Shown here piece after piece: positions 33,075-41,343 of a stretch of DNA of 64,000 nt; within the stretch, counting starts at the first letter, position 1, and each line of letters opens with the position of its first letter. The translations under genes were made by a program, and so were the position numbers. The stretch spans positions 1 through 64,000 of the forward strand of contig CAMVEX010000004.1 of NCBI GenBank assembly GCA_947166625.1, given 5' to 3'. The notes under the pieces are model-generated. The model made no database searches. It saw nothing but the letters and a program-made list of their open reading frames with translations, and was not told the DNA's origin. The DNA is from an uncultured Clostridia bacterium (GTDB lineage Bacteria; Bacillota; Clostridia; Oscillospirales; Acutalibacteraceae).

Positions 33075-34823
33075 TTATTTGGATCTTTTTCTCAGCCTGT
33101 CTATGAGATTCCCTCCGCCGAGGTGCTTGAGCGCAGTCTTGCTCACCATTTCGGAGAATTGCTCAAGGAATATTTCGCGGCGTGTGTCGCCCTTCGATTC
33201 CGAATATTTGCCGAGGCTTTTCATCACGGCGTCGATCGCCGCAGAGGCGGCCTGAGCTCTCGAATCATCGCCTACGGTCGAATTCAAAACCGCGACCCCT
33301 TCATCTATTGCGGATTGTATCTCTGCCTTCCTGCTGTCTGAGCAGGATATTTCGCCGCGCTCTATCTGCTCGATTACCTTTTGAGCGGCGGGGATCTTTC
33401 GCCTGCGAAGCTCATAGGTAAAGCAGAAATTATTAAACTGCGGATATTTTACGGGGTCGGAATGAACATCCTCAATTTCGCCGAGAATGAGCGCCTTAGC
33501 GAGATTCAAGACCGCGTCATTCCTGCCGACCTCGTGATACTGGTCAATGAATATCCAGGTGTTGTCCGGCAGCACGGCGGTAGAGGCGTCGATCCTTCCG
33601 TCGGGAGAGATATAGCTGTATTCTGGATATTTTTCGCTGCAAAATACCTGCCTGTAGCCCTCCGGGAGCTTTTTGCCGTCTGCGGCGCCAGTTGCTCCGA
33701 GGGTGGCGGAGCCGAGATTTATGACTCCGTCCGAATTATATTTCTTTGCCGACGCCACTGCTCCGAGGAATGAATACATTTTTTCGCCAAAATTGAGATT
33801 GGAGCCCGAAATGGAATTTACTTTCACTCCGTCGCGGGCAGCCGAAAGCAAATTTTCGCGCAGATTCAGGCGCGCCTGCTGGAAGCGGTCCGTCCTCTCC
33901 CTGAGAGTTTTATGGGCGGCGTCGCCGAGAAGCTTTACGGCAAGCTCATCATATCTGTAAGAGGGTACCATTGCCCAGAATTGAGGGCAGTTTACCATAA
34001 CGGTATCGAGCACGGAATTGACAAGACCCTTTAGCGCAAGGTTGAACGCCTCTTCCGGAAGGAAGTGAAGGAGAGAATTCAATATGTAGCCGAGAGTGCC
34101 TTTGCCCGTCTCCTCCTTCAGCAGCTCTGCGAGGAAATCGTGATGCAGATACTGCGCGTCAACATTGAAATTCTGCGCGTAAATATCCGCCACTATCGGG
34201 GTGCCGTCAAGGCAGGCGACCACATTTATTATCTTATCTATTTTATCGTGGCCGAATGAATCAAGATATGCGGTAAGTATCGTCCCGCCGAGGCTTACGG
34301 GCAGAAGGCTGACCTTTTCGCAGCCCCTCTGTTCCTTCACCATATCAATATATTTATCAAGCTCTTCGGCGGAATTCATCGGGTCACCGACAAGATTAAA
34401 GGTGAAAAAATATAAGTTTTCTTCGCCTATTTCATCGGCAACCTTCTGCATGGGCACCATCAGATAAACCCAGTCCTTATCCTCCTGAAGTATCTCGCTC
34501 AGAGGGAAATTCCAACGCTTTGTGATGAGATTGTTGACCGGGTCGCCGCTCATATTGCATTTCTGATAGGAGAAAGCCGCGCAGCCCACATCGTATGCGC
34601 GCTCATACACAAAATCCGCATTCTGAATGAAAGCGACGGTCGCGAGTTTCTTGACCAGCGCCGAGAGTTTCTCCTTCGCGGCGGGGGTGTTTGTAAAGAG
34701 CATCGAGCCGCCTATGGGGTCGCCGTTCCGGTCAAACATCATCTTCCCGTTTTCGTCGTGAAGAAAGGTGGGCGAGTGATTGATTCCCGGCAGGATTATG
34801 ACGGGATTAACATTTTTATCCAT
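33075..34823 (-). CDS. Alpha/beta hydrolase-like protein (LCAT/lipase-like)
   Basis: A 582-aa protein that opens with VNPVIILPGINHSP, the beta-strand and oxyanion loop of lipase-like alpha/beta hydrolases. A nucleophile-elbow candidate PVSLGGTIL follows near residue 198, with Ser-Leu-Gly-Gly as in the GxSxG elbow but Pro in the first position. The C-terminal 120 residues are helical and charged. The fold resembles lecithin:cholesterol acyltransferase-type lipases; activity on a lipid ester is inferred, and no signal peptide is seen. It starts 24 nt after the GDPD gene, in the same operon. Confidence 0.65.
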   Translation of the reverse strand: MDKNVNPVIILPGINHSPTFLHDENGKMMFDRNGDPIGGSMLFTNTPAAKEKLSALVKKLATVAFIQNADFVYERAYDVGCAAFSYQKCNMSGDPVNNLITKRWNFPLSEILQEDKDWVYLMVPMQKVADEIGEENLYFFTFNLVGDPMNSAEELDKYIDMVKEQRGCEKVSLLPVSLGGTILTAYLDSFGHDKIDKIINVVACLDGTPIVADIYAQNFNVDAQYLHHDFLAELLKEETGKGTLGYILNSLLHFLPEEAFNLALKGLVNSVLDTVMVNCPQFWAMVPSYRYDELAVKLLGDAAHKTLRERTDRFQQARLNLRENLLSAARDGVKVNSISGSNLNFGEKMYSFLGAVASAKKYNSDGVINLGSATLGATGAADGKKLPEGYRQVFCSEKYPEYSYISPDGRIDASTAVLPDNTWIFIDQYHEVGRNDAVLNLAKALILGEIEDVHSDPVKYPQFNNFCFTYELRRRKIPAAQKVIEQIERGEISCSDSRKAEIQSAIDEGVAVLNSTVGDDSRAQAASAAIDAVMKSLGKYSESKGDTRREIFLEQFSEMVSKTALKHLGGGNLIDRLRKRSK

Positions 34824-34847
34824 AATATCACCGTGTGTTACAGCAGA

Positions 34848-35624
34848 TTATTTTGAGAAGAAATCAGATTCGATATAGTCAACGCCGAGCGATTTGCAAT
34901 AGTTGAGCGAAAGCGGATCGTTAGCGGTCCATACGCCGACCGAGAGGCCTCTGTCGTGGAATTCCTTCACCATCTCTTCGGTCATGACCCCGTAATAAGC
35001 GTCTATCGAAATGTTGTATTCAAAGCATTTTTCATAGCCGGTGTCGCCGTCGCCGTAAGTGAGCATAAGGGGCAGATCGGGGAAGAGAGCTCTCGCCTTC
35101 AGCAGATTTTCAAATCCGAATGACTGAAGAATGCATTTCTGAAGATCGTAGGTCTGAGCGGCTATGTCGAATATTTCTTTTACCTGCTCGTCACCGAAAT
35201 CGCCTTTGAGCTCAATGAAGCAGATAAGATCGTATTTTTTCATTATCTCGAGGTATTCTTTATAGGTGCAGAGATAGACGGTGCCGATGATCTTGCTGTT
35301 TTTGAGCGGCTTTGCCGTGAGCTCCGCCCAGGTGTGCTTCGCAACCTCGAGCTCCGTGCCGTCTTCAAGGGTTATCTCGCCGTCGTGGCTGCATACATAG
35401 ACTCCGTCCGAGGTCATTCTGATATCGGTTTCACATCCGCCGAAGCCGTTCTGAGCGGCTTTTTCAAATGCGAGAGCGGTATTTTGATGATAAACTCCGC
35501 TGTAGCCTCTGTGACCTATAAAGCAGATTTCCTTTTTTTGGACGGGCATAAAAATTCCTCCTATTGCGGTAAAAAACGCCATTATTGTTGCCGTGATCAT
35601 TTTGATGATAAGCTGAAAAGTCAT
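34848..35624 (-). CDS. Glycerophosphodiester phosphodiesterase family protein
   Basis: A 258-aa TIM-barrel enzyme with one N-terminal membrane anchor (about residues 5-27). Motifs: HRGYSG with the catalytic His, ETDIRMTSDGVYVCSHD with metal-binding Glu/Asp and the second His, and IELKGDF. It hydrolyses glycerophosphodiesters to glycerol-3-phosphate and an alcohol, probably at the outer membrane face. The ATG overlaps the upstream lipoprotein stop (ATGA) and AGGAGG precedes it. With the LCAT-like hydrolase it may form a lipid-recycling unit. Confidence 0.9.
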   Translation of the reverse strand: MTFQLIIKMITATIMAFFTAIGGIFMPVQKKEICFIGHRGYSGVYHQNTALAFEKAAQNGFGGCETDIRMTSDGVYVCSHDGEITLEDGTELEVAKHTWAELTAKPLKNSKIIGTVYLCTYKEYLEIMKKYDLICFIELKGDFGDEQVKEIFDIAAQTYDLQKCILQSFGFENLLKARALFPDLPLMLTYGDGDTGYEKCFEYNISIDAYYGVMTEEMVKEFHDRGLSVGVWTANDPLSLNYCKSLGVDYIESDFFSK

Positions 35625-36448
35625 TGAACTGCCTCCTGACTGTAATTGATAGCGGGTGTTATGGATTCGGTGAAAATCTCCGTTTCAAAGCCCGAAACGG
35701 ATTCAACCTGAGAGGATGTTTCTTCTTGCGATGTGATCTCTTCGCTTGTTTGCTCCGCGGTGGTGCTGATGGAATCGGGGTCGCCCTCTATCACGGGATA
35801 GACATATTCCGCCTTGAGCTCATACATATCTCTGCCCGCTGTTTCGGCTCCGTCGGTTTTATATTGAGCGAGGGCCTGCTCATACTCGCTTTCGGTGACT
35901 TCCTCGTTATTCACGAAATAAGCCTCCTGACCGTCTCTGAGCAGCTTTGTGATATTTACGGATTCCTTAAGCTTGTATTCCTCGATAGTATTAATTGAAA
36001 GAGAGGATTGCTCCTCTAAATCTTCATCAATGATTATCTGATTTGCTCCGGGTATGTAATTAAGCGCGCCGCCTGTGCCCAATGAGCCTATCAGCCTTAT
36101 CTCATAGCCGTCATAGCCGAAAATGCTGACCTTTGACCCCGGGTATGATCCCTCGGATATCAGCAACTCGGGGATTTCATCCGAATCTATGGCTCTTATA
36201 TCAAAGCGGCATTCATCGAGCTCAAGCTCATACCCGATCACGCTCTGAGTGCCGTTGATGATGCCGAGCAGGAATTCTTCATATTTATCCTGCCAGATCG
36301 ACAGATCGGGCTGCGGTTCGGCAGTGGTTTCGGTCTGCGAAGTCGTGGTTTCCCTGCCGGGGATCGGAAGTTTGAAACTGCAAGAGGCGAGCAATACGGC
36401 AAATATGATTACCGCCGAAATAACGGCGACGAGTTTTTTTGAATTCAT
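35621..36448 (-). CDS. Lipoprotein of unknown function
   Basis: A 275-aa protein with a lipobox (VLLASCSF near residue 22), a Thr/Glu-rich linker and a globular region of about 160 residues. The globular part has the pattern DIRAIDSDEIPELLISEG followed by an FGYDG segment, as often found in Clostridia lipoproteins with an EF-hand-like or VCBS-like fold. The C-terminus is again Ser/Thr/Glu-rich and disordered. Function unknown. AGGAGG precedes the ATG. It begins the lipoprotein-GDPD-hydrolase run. Confidence 0.75.
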   Translation of the reverse strand: MNSKKLVAVISAVIIFAVLLASCSFKLPIPGRETTTSQTETTAEPQPDLSIWQDKYEEFLLGIINGTQSVIGYELELDECRFDIRAIDSDEIPELLISEGSYPGSKVSIFGYDGYEIRLIGSLGTGGALNYIPGANQIIIDEDLEEQSSLSINTIEEYKLKESVNITKLLRDGQEAYFVNNEEVTESEYEQALAQYKTDGAETAGRDMYELKAEYVYPVIEGDPDSISTTAEQTSEEITSQEETSSQVESVSGFETEIFTESITPAINYSQEAVQ

Positions 36449-36513
36449 TGTTATCCTCCTGAAAATAAATCGGTGTTGATAATATTTTGACGATGGGTTA
36501 TAATTTTAAAAGG

Positions 36514-37101
36514 TCATTCGCCCTTTAATTCATCGAGCGTCAGCCGGTAAGCGGGGAGGAATTCCTCAAGGAAAATATCGGCCTCGGGCAACCCGAGAGC
36601 CTTCACCGCGTTTTCGGTACTTTTGCCGGCGAGCACAAATTCGCTGTTGCCCGCCTGCCCCTCCTGCATACATTTGATGAGGGCGCTGATTTTATCCGCC
36701 GCTTTGACATATTTCCAAAGCTCGGCGTCTTTTTCATCGGGAAAGAGGGCGTTTTCGTATTCTTCCCGCAGATCTTCGGGAATCATTTTGAGCAGGGTTG
36801 CCGTCGCCGCATCCTCCATTGTCTTGTATGCGCTTCGCACCTCGCTGCTGTAGTATTTGACAGGGGTCGGCATATCGCCCGTAAGGGTCTCGGGCGCGTC
36901 GTGATAGAGCCCGAGAAGGGCGGCTCTCTCGCTGTTTAATGATTTGCCGAGCCGCTTGTTGCCGATCACCGTAAGGGCGTGGGCGATGACCGAAACCTCA
37001 AAGGAATGCTCCGCAAGGTTTTCGTTGTGTTCATTCCTCATAAGCGCCCAGCGGTTTATATATTTCATTCTGGATATCATTGCATAAAAGCCGTTGTCCA
37101 T
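36514..37101 (-). CDS. HD-domain 5'-deoxynucleotidase, YfbR-like
   Basis: A 195-aa HD hydrolase that aligns over its whole length with the E. coli YfbR pattern: INRWALMRN, AEHSFEVSVIAHAL, LYHDAPETLTGDMPTPVKYY and a later VKAADKISALIKC. Metal ligands are His33, His/Asp at the HD pair and the late Asp. It removes phosphate from deoxyribonucleoside 5'-monophosphates. Its promoter is at 37166-37194. It is 65 nt upstream of the lipoprotein gene. Confidence 0.92.
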   Translation of the reverse strand: MDNGFYAMISRMKYINRWALMRNEHNENLAEHSFEVSVIAHALTVIGNKRLGKSLNSERAALLGLYHDAPETLTGDMPTPVKYYSSEVRSAYKTMEDAATATLLKMIPEDLREEYENALFPDEKDAELWKYVKAADKISALIKCMQEGQAGNSEFVLAGKSTENAVKALGLPEADIFLEEFLPAYRLTLDELKGE

Positions 37102-37165
37102 AATAATCTCTCCTTCGGCGGAGCGTGCGCGGGCAGAATTCCCCCGCTTCGCTCACTTAAACGCT

Positions 37166-37194
37166 ATTTTACCATACGGAGCGGTATTTTTCAA
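37166..37194 (-). promoter_or_regulatory. Sigma-A promoter of the yfbR-like gene
   Basis: On the minus strand: TTGAAA (37189-37194), 17-bp spacer, TAAAAT (37166-37171). Confidence 0.65.
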
Positions 37195-37212
37195 TCTTGA
37201 AAGGAAAATAAT

Positions 37213-37956
37213 ATGTCCGATTTTTCATCAGAAAATTTTATAAGCACTCTCGATTCTTTTTTTGCGCGTGAGGATATCGCCGGCGCCGGGGAATATTTAA
37301 GGGAGCAATATAAACTCTGCAACAGAGAAAATAACGATTCCGCAAAGCTTACCGTGTTGAATGAGCTTATCGGATTTTACAGGCAGACGGGCGAGGAAAG
37401 ACCCGCTCTGAGCAACATAGACGAGGCTGTTTATCTTGTAAAAAAGCTCGGTATTTCGGGCGAAATTTCGGGAGCGACGGTTTATCTAAACTGCGCGACC
37501 ACGATGAAGTGCTTCGGAAAAAGCGCGGATTCGATAAAATATTACGATATGACGGAAAAGGTTTATGAGCAAAAGCTGCCCGCCGATCATCCGCTTGTCG
37601 CCGGGCTTTATAATAACAGAGCCCTCGCTTTGCAGGATATCGGAGAGATACGCGAGAGCGAAAAATTCTTCAGAAAGGCGATCGGGATCACACTTTCCGA
37701 TAAAAAGCTTGCGCTTGAAACGGCGGTGAGCTATGTGAATCTCGCTCATTTGCTCTTTGACGAAGATCCTCTTGATCAAGAGGTGAATACACTGCTTGAC
37801 GGGGCTTATGAGATACTGACCTCGCCTGCCAACGAGGAGCTTGACAAATACGCTTTCACCTGCCGCAAATGCGCGCCGTCATACGGGTTTTTCGGCAGAT
37901 TTATTGATGAAAAAACGCTGAATGAAAGGGCGGACAGAGCCTATGCACGCTATTGA
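37213..37956 (+). CDS. Tetratricopeptide repeat protein
   Basis: A 247-aa soluble protein with several TPR units: RPALSNIDEAVYLVKKLG, SADSIKYYDMTEKVYEQ, HPLVAGLYNNRALALQDIGEIRESEKFFRKAI and AVSYVNLAHLLFD. The third repeat has the canonical A, G, Y and A positions. TPRs bind peptide ligands or assemble complexes. AAAGGA precedes the ATG. The 3' end overlaps the DUF4037 gene by 14 nt, so the two proteins are likely to be made together and possibly to interact. Confidence 0.85.
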   Translation: MSDFSSENFISTLDSFFAREDIAGAGEYLREQYKLCNRENNDSAKLTVLNELIGFYRQTGEERPALSNIDEAVYLVKKLGISGEISGATVYLNCATTMKCFGKSADSIKYYDMTEKVYEQKLPADHPLVAGLYNNRALALQDIGEIRESEKFFRKAIGITLSDKKLALETAVSYVNLAHLLFDEDPLDQEVNTLLDGAYEILTSPANEELDKYAFTCRKCAPSYGFFGRFIDEKTLNERADRAYARY

Positions 37957-38863
37957 TATATGCCGCGCATATTATGAGCGATACGGCAGAGAAATGATAC
38001 ATTCTCTCTTTCCCGAATATGAGAGCAGGATCGCCGTCGGGATAGCCGGCGAGGGCTCGGATTGCTTAGGCTTTGATGATGAGATCAGCCGCGATCACGA
38101 TTACGGAGCAGGTTTTCGCCTTTGGCTTGATGATGAATTGTATGATGAGATCGGATTTAAGCTCACAAGGGCTTATTCCGCCCTGCCCGGCGAGATCGAC
38201 GGGGTAAAAAAATACCCTGCCAGGCCATACGGCACAGACAGATTCGGAGTTATCAGAATTTCGGATTTTTTCACTCCGCTCACAGGCTCCGCGGGCGCGC
38301 CCGAAAGCCCGGAGCAATGGATAAGCATACCGGATTTTGCTTTGGCGGCGGCGGTCAACGGCGAAATTTTCAGGGATGACAGCGGAGCGGTGACCGGCGT
38401 CAGAAGCCGGATCCTCGATATGCCCCGCGATGTGAGGCTCAAAAAAATCGCCGCGAGGCTGATCGCCATGGCGCAGAGCGGTCAGTATAATTTCAAAAGG
38501 TGCCTCGATCACGGCGAGCCTGCCGCGGCGTCGATTGCAAAAAGCGAATTTGTAAAAAACGCCGTTTCGCTCTGCCACACTCTCGAGGGTAAATACTGCC
38601 CGTTTTATAAATGGGCTTTCAGGAGCCTTGCAGGGCTTGAAACATTCTCTTTTTTGCACGAGCCGCTTTCAAAGCTTGCCTGCGGCGGCGTCGGTGCCGA
38701 GCAGTTTGACGAGATAGAGCGGATCGGCGGGATTTTTGCCGATCATCTGAGGAAAGAGGGGCTTTCGGCAGCTCACGGAGATTTTCTCGAGCCTCACGCT
38801 TACGAGGTCGCAAACAAGATAGGCGATCCGTATCTGAGGAATATGCATATCATGGAGGGCTGA
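37943..38863 (+). CDS. DUF4037 nucleotidyltransferase-like protein
   Basis: A 306-aa protein. Near residue 35 it has GEGSDCLGFDDEISRDHDYG, whose GS and DxD-type acidic residues resemble the nucleotidyltransferase active site that defines DUF4037; the helical C-terminal part (about 150-300) contains YNFKRCLDHGE and SEFVKNAVSL. Start at 37943 is chosen because AAAGGGCGG lies upstream; an ATG at 37922 has no such site. The biochemical role is unknown. Overlapping arrangement with the TPR gene suggests a complex. Confidence 0.8.
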   Translation: MHAIDICRAYYERYGREMIHSLFPEYESRIAVGIAGEGSDCLGFDDEISRDHDYGAGFRLWLDDELYDEIGFKLTRAYSALPGEIDGVKKYPARPYGTDRFGVIRISDFFTPLTGSAGAPESPEQWISIPDFALAAAVNGEIFRDDSGAVTGVRSRILDMPRDVRLKKIAARLIAMAQSGQYNFKRCLDHGEPAAASIAKSEFVKNAVSLCHTLEGKYCPFYKWAFRSLAGLETFSFLHEPLSKLACGGVGAEQFDEIERIGGIFADHLRKEGLSAAHGDFLEPHAYEVANKIGDPYLRNMHIMEG

Positions 38864-38876
38864 GCGCTCATTGCTA

Positions 38877-38933
38877 TTGACTTTAATTCTTTAGTGTGGT
38901 AATATACTACCATACAATAGTGAAACGGTGGTA
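38877..38933 (+). promoter_or_regulatory. Promoter with TGGTA operator of the YerC-type repressor gene
   Basis: -35 TTGACT (38877-38882), 17-bp spacer, -10 TAATAT (38900-38905). An inverted repeat TGGTA-N6-TACCA (38897-38912) covers the -10, and a third direct copy TGGTA lies at 38929-38933. This is the layout of autorepression by the TrpR/YerC-type protein encoded downstream. Confidence 0.65.
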
Positions 38934-38939
38934 TCATAA

Positions 38940-39236
38940 ATGAATCTCAGAAGCGAACAGACAGACAGGCTTTTCAAAGCTATCTTATCTCTTGAATCCA
39001 TAGATGAGTGCTATGCTCTCTTTGAAGACCTCTGCACGATAAAAGAATTGAAGGATATGACCCAGCGCTTTGAGGCGGCGCGCCTGCTCAGCGAAGGCAG
39101 CAATTATCTCGGCATAGCCAAAGAATTGGGGCTCAGCACCGCTACCATCAGCAGGGTCAGCAGATGCCTCAATTACGGCGAGGGCGGGTATAATTTGGCT
39201 CTCGAAAGGGTAAAAGAGGCGGAGTCTGCGGATTGA
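38940..39236 (+). CDS. YerC/TrpR-superfamily transcriptional regulator
   Basis: A 98-aa protein of the TrpR/YerC fold. The first helices (LFKAILSLESIDECYALFEDLCT) and the recognition HTH LGIAKELGLSTATISRVSRCLNYG match Bacillus YerC closely. It is a DNA-binding dimer; the ligand, if any, is unknown, and no tryptophan genes are nearby. Its own promoter carries TGGTA repeats over the -10, suggesting self-control. The ribosome binding site (GGTGG) is weak. No other gene of a clear regulon follows. Confidence 0.88.
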   Translation: MNLRSEQTDRLFKAILSLESIDECYALFEDLCTIKELKDMTQRFEAARLLSEGSNYLGIAKELGLSTATISRVSRCLNYGEGGYNLALERVKEAESAD

Positions 39237-39288
39237 TTTGATTGCTGAGACAGAGATGAATATTAAAACCGATATGAAAGGAAAAATT

Positions 39289-39786
39289 ATGAAAGCTGCG
39301 AGAATAACCGCTAAGGCAATTTCGCTCATTCTGATGCCGATTATGGTCTTAATGAGCTGCTCTGTGTGTTTTGCAACGAGTGAAGAAAATGTAACATCTG
39401 TGAGTGATGCTGAGGAGCCGAATTACGGCGAAAGCTCACAATCTGCATTCATACAGGCTGAAGTTGTTTCCGTTCCCTTGAAAAATCTTATCACATTCAA
39501 AAACGGAGTTGCCGAGAATCCCGACGGAATAGTATTAAAGCTGTATTATGATGATAACACCTCATCCGAAGTGACCGTAGAAAAAAGAGGAAACTCTTAC
39601 TATGCGGATAATGTTGAAATACATATTCGCGATTGGAATCTTGCCGTGGTACTCTATGGCAAATTAACCGAAACAATTATTTTTAAGAATGGTGTTATGG
39701 CTCAGTATGATTTTTATTCGGCAAGGACTCATCTTCTTAAACCTATAGTGAATGTGTTCGGTAATATCAATGTAAAAGTAAGATAG
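39289..39786 (+). CDS. Small exported protein of unknown function
   Basis: A 165-aa protein starting at 39289, where AAAGGA precedes the ATG. The signal sequence (LILMPIMVLMSC then SVCFATSEE) could end in lipid attachment at the Cys (an atypical LMSC lipobox) or be cut after CFA. The mature part is short and beta-rich (NLITFKNGVAENPDG, VLKLYYDDNTSSEV, LTETIIFKNGVMAQYDF). I cannot name a family. It is followed by a strong terminator, so it is a single unit after the repressor gene. Confidence 0.7.
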   Translation: MKAARITAKAISLILMPIMVLMSCSVCFATSEENVTSVSDAEEPNYGESSQSAFIQAEVVSVPLKNLITFKNGVAENPDGIVLKLYYDDNTSSEVTVEKRGNSYYADNVEIHIRDWNLAVVLYGKLTETIIFKNGVMAQYDFYSARTHLLKPIVNVFGNINVKVR

Positions 39787-39820
39787 CGTTTTGAAAGATA
39801 AATGTATTGTAGATACAAAA

Positions 39821-39862
39821 GCCGGAGGCGGAATTGACCGCCTCCGGCTGAATTTTGTTTTT
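39821..39862 (+). terminator. Strong terminator after the small exported protein
   Basis: An 11-bp GC-rich stem (39821-39831 with 39838-39848), AATTGA loop and a T-rich tail ending TTTTGTTTTT at 39862. Between it and 40022 there is no gene, only AT-rich sequence. Confidence 0.9.
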
Positions 39863-40022
39863 AAGCAGGTGCCGAGACAGGCAAAAATGATCTGACGGCA
39901 AAAAATTTGAAATAATTTGATTTTGTTTGTAAGATTTTGCCCGAAAATACGCATTGTTTATTATGAAGGGTGTGTGGTAAGATATATCCGTACAGATACC
40001 GAGCGGAAAGTGAGGGGTGATA

Positions 40023-40541
40023 ATGTTTCCGATATTGACGGCAATGCTTGAAGATGAGAATGACCGGGAGCTGATGGAATACTACTACGAAAAATATCGT
40101 CAGCTTTTGTTTAAGGTCGCCCATATCTTTCTGAATGATCATCAGCAGGATGAAGACTGCGTGCAAAATACATTGATAGGCCTGATAAATTCCTTTCAGA
40201 CATTCAAGGGCCTGAGCGAAGAAGCTCAGAGAAAATATATATCAACGATTTGCAAGCGCTGTGCGTTTCGGCTGAATGAATCAAAAGATGATTTGAAGAT
40301 TGAAGATTTGGATGAATCGGAAGTGAACTCATGCTTCGACTCGGGTGAATACGGCATTTTGGAGCTTGCGGAAGTAATAAACTGCCTGAGCGACAAATAC
40401 AGAGAACCGATGATCATGAAATATAAGGAAAACCTGTCAACCGGCGAGATCGCCGAAGCGCTCGGGATTTCTGAAAATCTCGTTTATCAAAGGCTGAACA
40501 GAGGGAAGATAAAGCTATATGAAATGCTCACGGAGGTATAA
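40023..40541 (+). CDS. ECF-type sigma-70 family sigma factor
   Basis: A 172-aa sigma factor. Region 2 is at about residues 10-75 (MEYYYEKYRQLLFKVAHIFLND, DEDCVQNTLIGLI), and region 4 at 110-168 (AEVINCLSDKYREPMIMKYKENLSTGEIAEALGISENLVYQRLNRGKIKLYEML). I start at the ATG at 40023 with GAGGGG 5 nt upstream. It overlaps no gene but is 2 nt from the membrane protein downstream, a standard sigma/anti-sigma pair. Sequence here is AT-richer than flanking DNA, suggesting transfer. Confidence 0.88.
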   Translation: MFPILTAMLEDENDRELMEYYYEKYRQLLFKVAHIFLNDHQQDEDCVQNTLIGLINSFQTFKGLSEEAQRKYISTICKRCAFRLNESKDDLKIEDLDESEVNSCFDSGEYGILELAEVINCLSDKYREPMIMKYKENLSTGEIAEALGISENLVYQRLNRGKIKLYEMLTEV

Positions 40542-40543
40542 TA

Positions 40544-41227
40544 ATGGATTTTGAAACATCTCTGAGAGAGGCTTGCTTTGAAGCAGATGAGATATATTTT
40601 AAAAGTTTATTTGAACAAATAAATTCCATGCCCGATGTACTGATTCCCAAAGAAAAAGATGAGCGGTTAAGAGGTTTTATCAGGGCATATACCGTTCACT
40701 CTGCACCGAATAATAAGAATACCGGAAGAATCAAACGCAGCATCAGAGCGATGATAATTGCAGCAGCTCTTTTACTCATATTGACATTAACGGCATTTGC
40801 TTTTGAACCGGTAAGGGATTTTATATATAACATTTATGAGGATTCAACAGAATTTATATTCAGGAACAAAAGTAAAAGAAATGGCGATTATTTATTTGCA
40901 GAATATTCGTACATACCCGAAGGATATGTTTTGATTTCTGAAAACAGATCTGAATCTGAACAGACAATTATGCTTCAGAACAAAATGGATAGGATTATTA
41001 TATCATCCGAAAAATCCAATTCTCTTCTTGGTATTGATACCGAAAAGGCAGTTACAGATAAAATATCAGTTAATGGTCATGATGGATATTTCAGTGTTAA
41101 TCGCAGCAGTATAATATTGGTTTGGTCTACCGGCAAACATTATCATTATGTTGTTGCTGATTTAAATGAAAACATATCAATTGATGTTGTAGTGCAAATC
41201 GCACAATCAGCAAAGCCGATTTCATAG
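40544..41227 (+). CDS. Putative anti-sigma membrane protein with DUF4367-like domain
   Basis: A 227-aa protein: a cytoplasmic N-terminus (1-66), one membrane helix (68-87, IIAAALLLILTLTAFAF) and an extracellular domain (110-225) with YIPEGYVLISENR and NGHDGYFSV, as in DUF4367. By position and topology it is the anti-sigma factor that holds the ECF sigma factor encoded 2 nt upstream. No zinc-binding ZAS motif (HxxxCxxC) is seen in the N-terminus. AGG precedes the ATG. Confidence 0.75.
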   Translation: MDFETSLREACFEADEIYFKSLFEQINSMPDVLIPKEKDERLRGFIRAYTVHSAPNNKNTGRIKRSIRAMIIAAALLLILTLTAFAFEPVRDFIYNIYEDSTEFIFRNKSKRNGDYLFAEYSYIPEGYVLISENRSESEQTIMLQNKMDRIIISSEKSNSLLGIDTEKAVTDKISVNGHDGYFSVNRSSIILVWSTGKHYHYVVADLNENISIDVVVQIAQSAKPIS

Positions 41228-41343
41228 CATATTTGCCGAATTTTCGTTTTCGACAATTATTTTTGTAAGAATATACCATTCTTTTTGCACTGTTATTATG
41301 AAAACAGTTTTGTTTTCAATAAAGCGGAAAGGAGGGATTCTTT

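Noticed and set aside
39787-40022. A possible small gene between the terminator at 39821-39862 and the ECF sigma factor
   Set aside because: No open frame with a ribosome binding site is visible on the plus strand; a minus-strand frame there runs through the terminator and has no recognisable domain.
41299-41318. A hairpin (TGAAAAC/GTTTTCA) just before the M23 remnant as a terminator
   Set aside because: The stem is AT-rich and has no T run after it; it could be a weak leader hairpin but I cannot assign a role.
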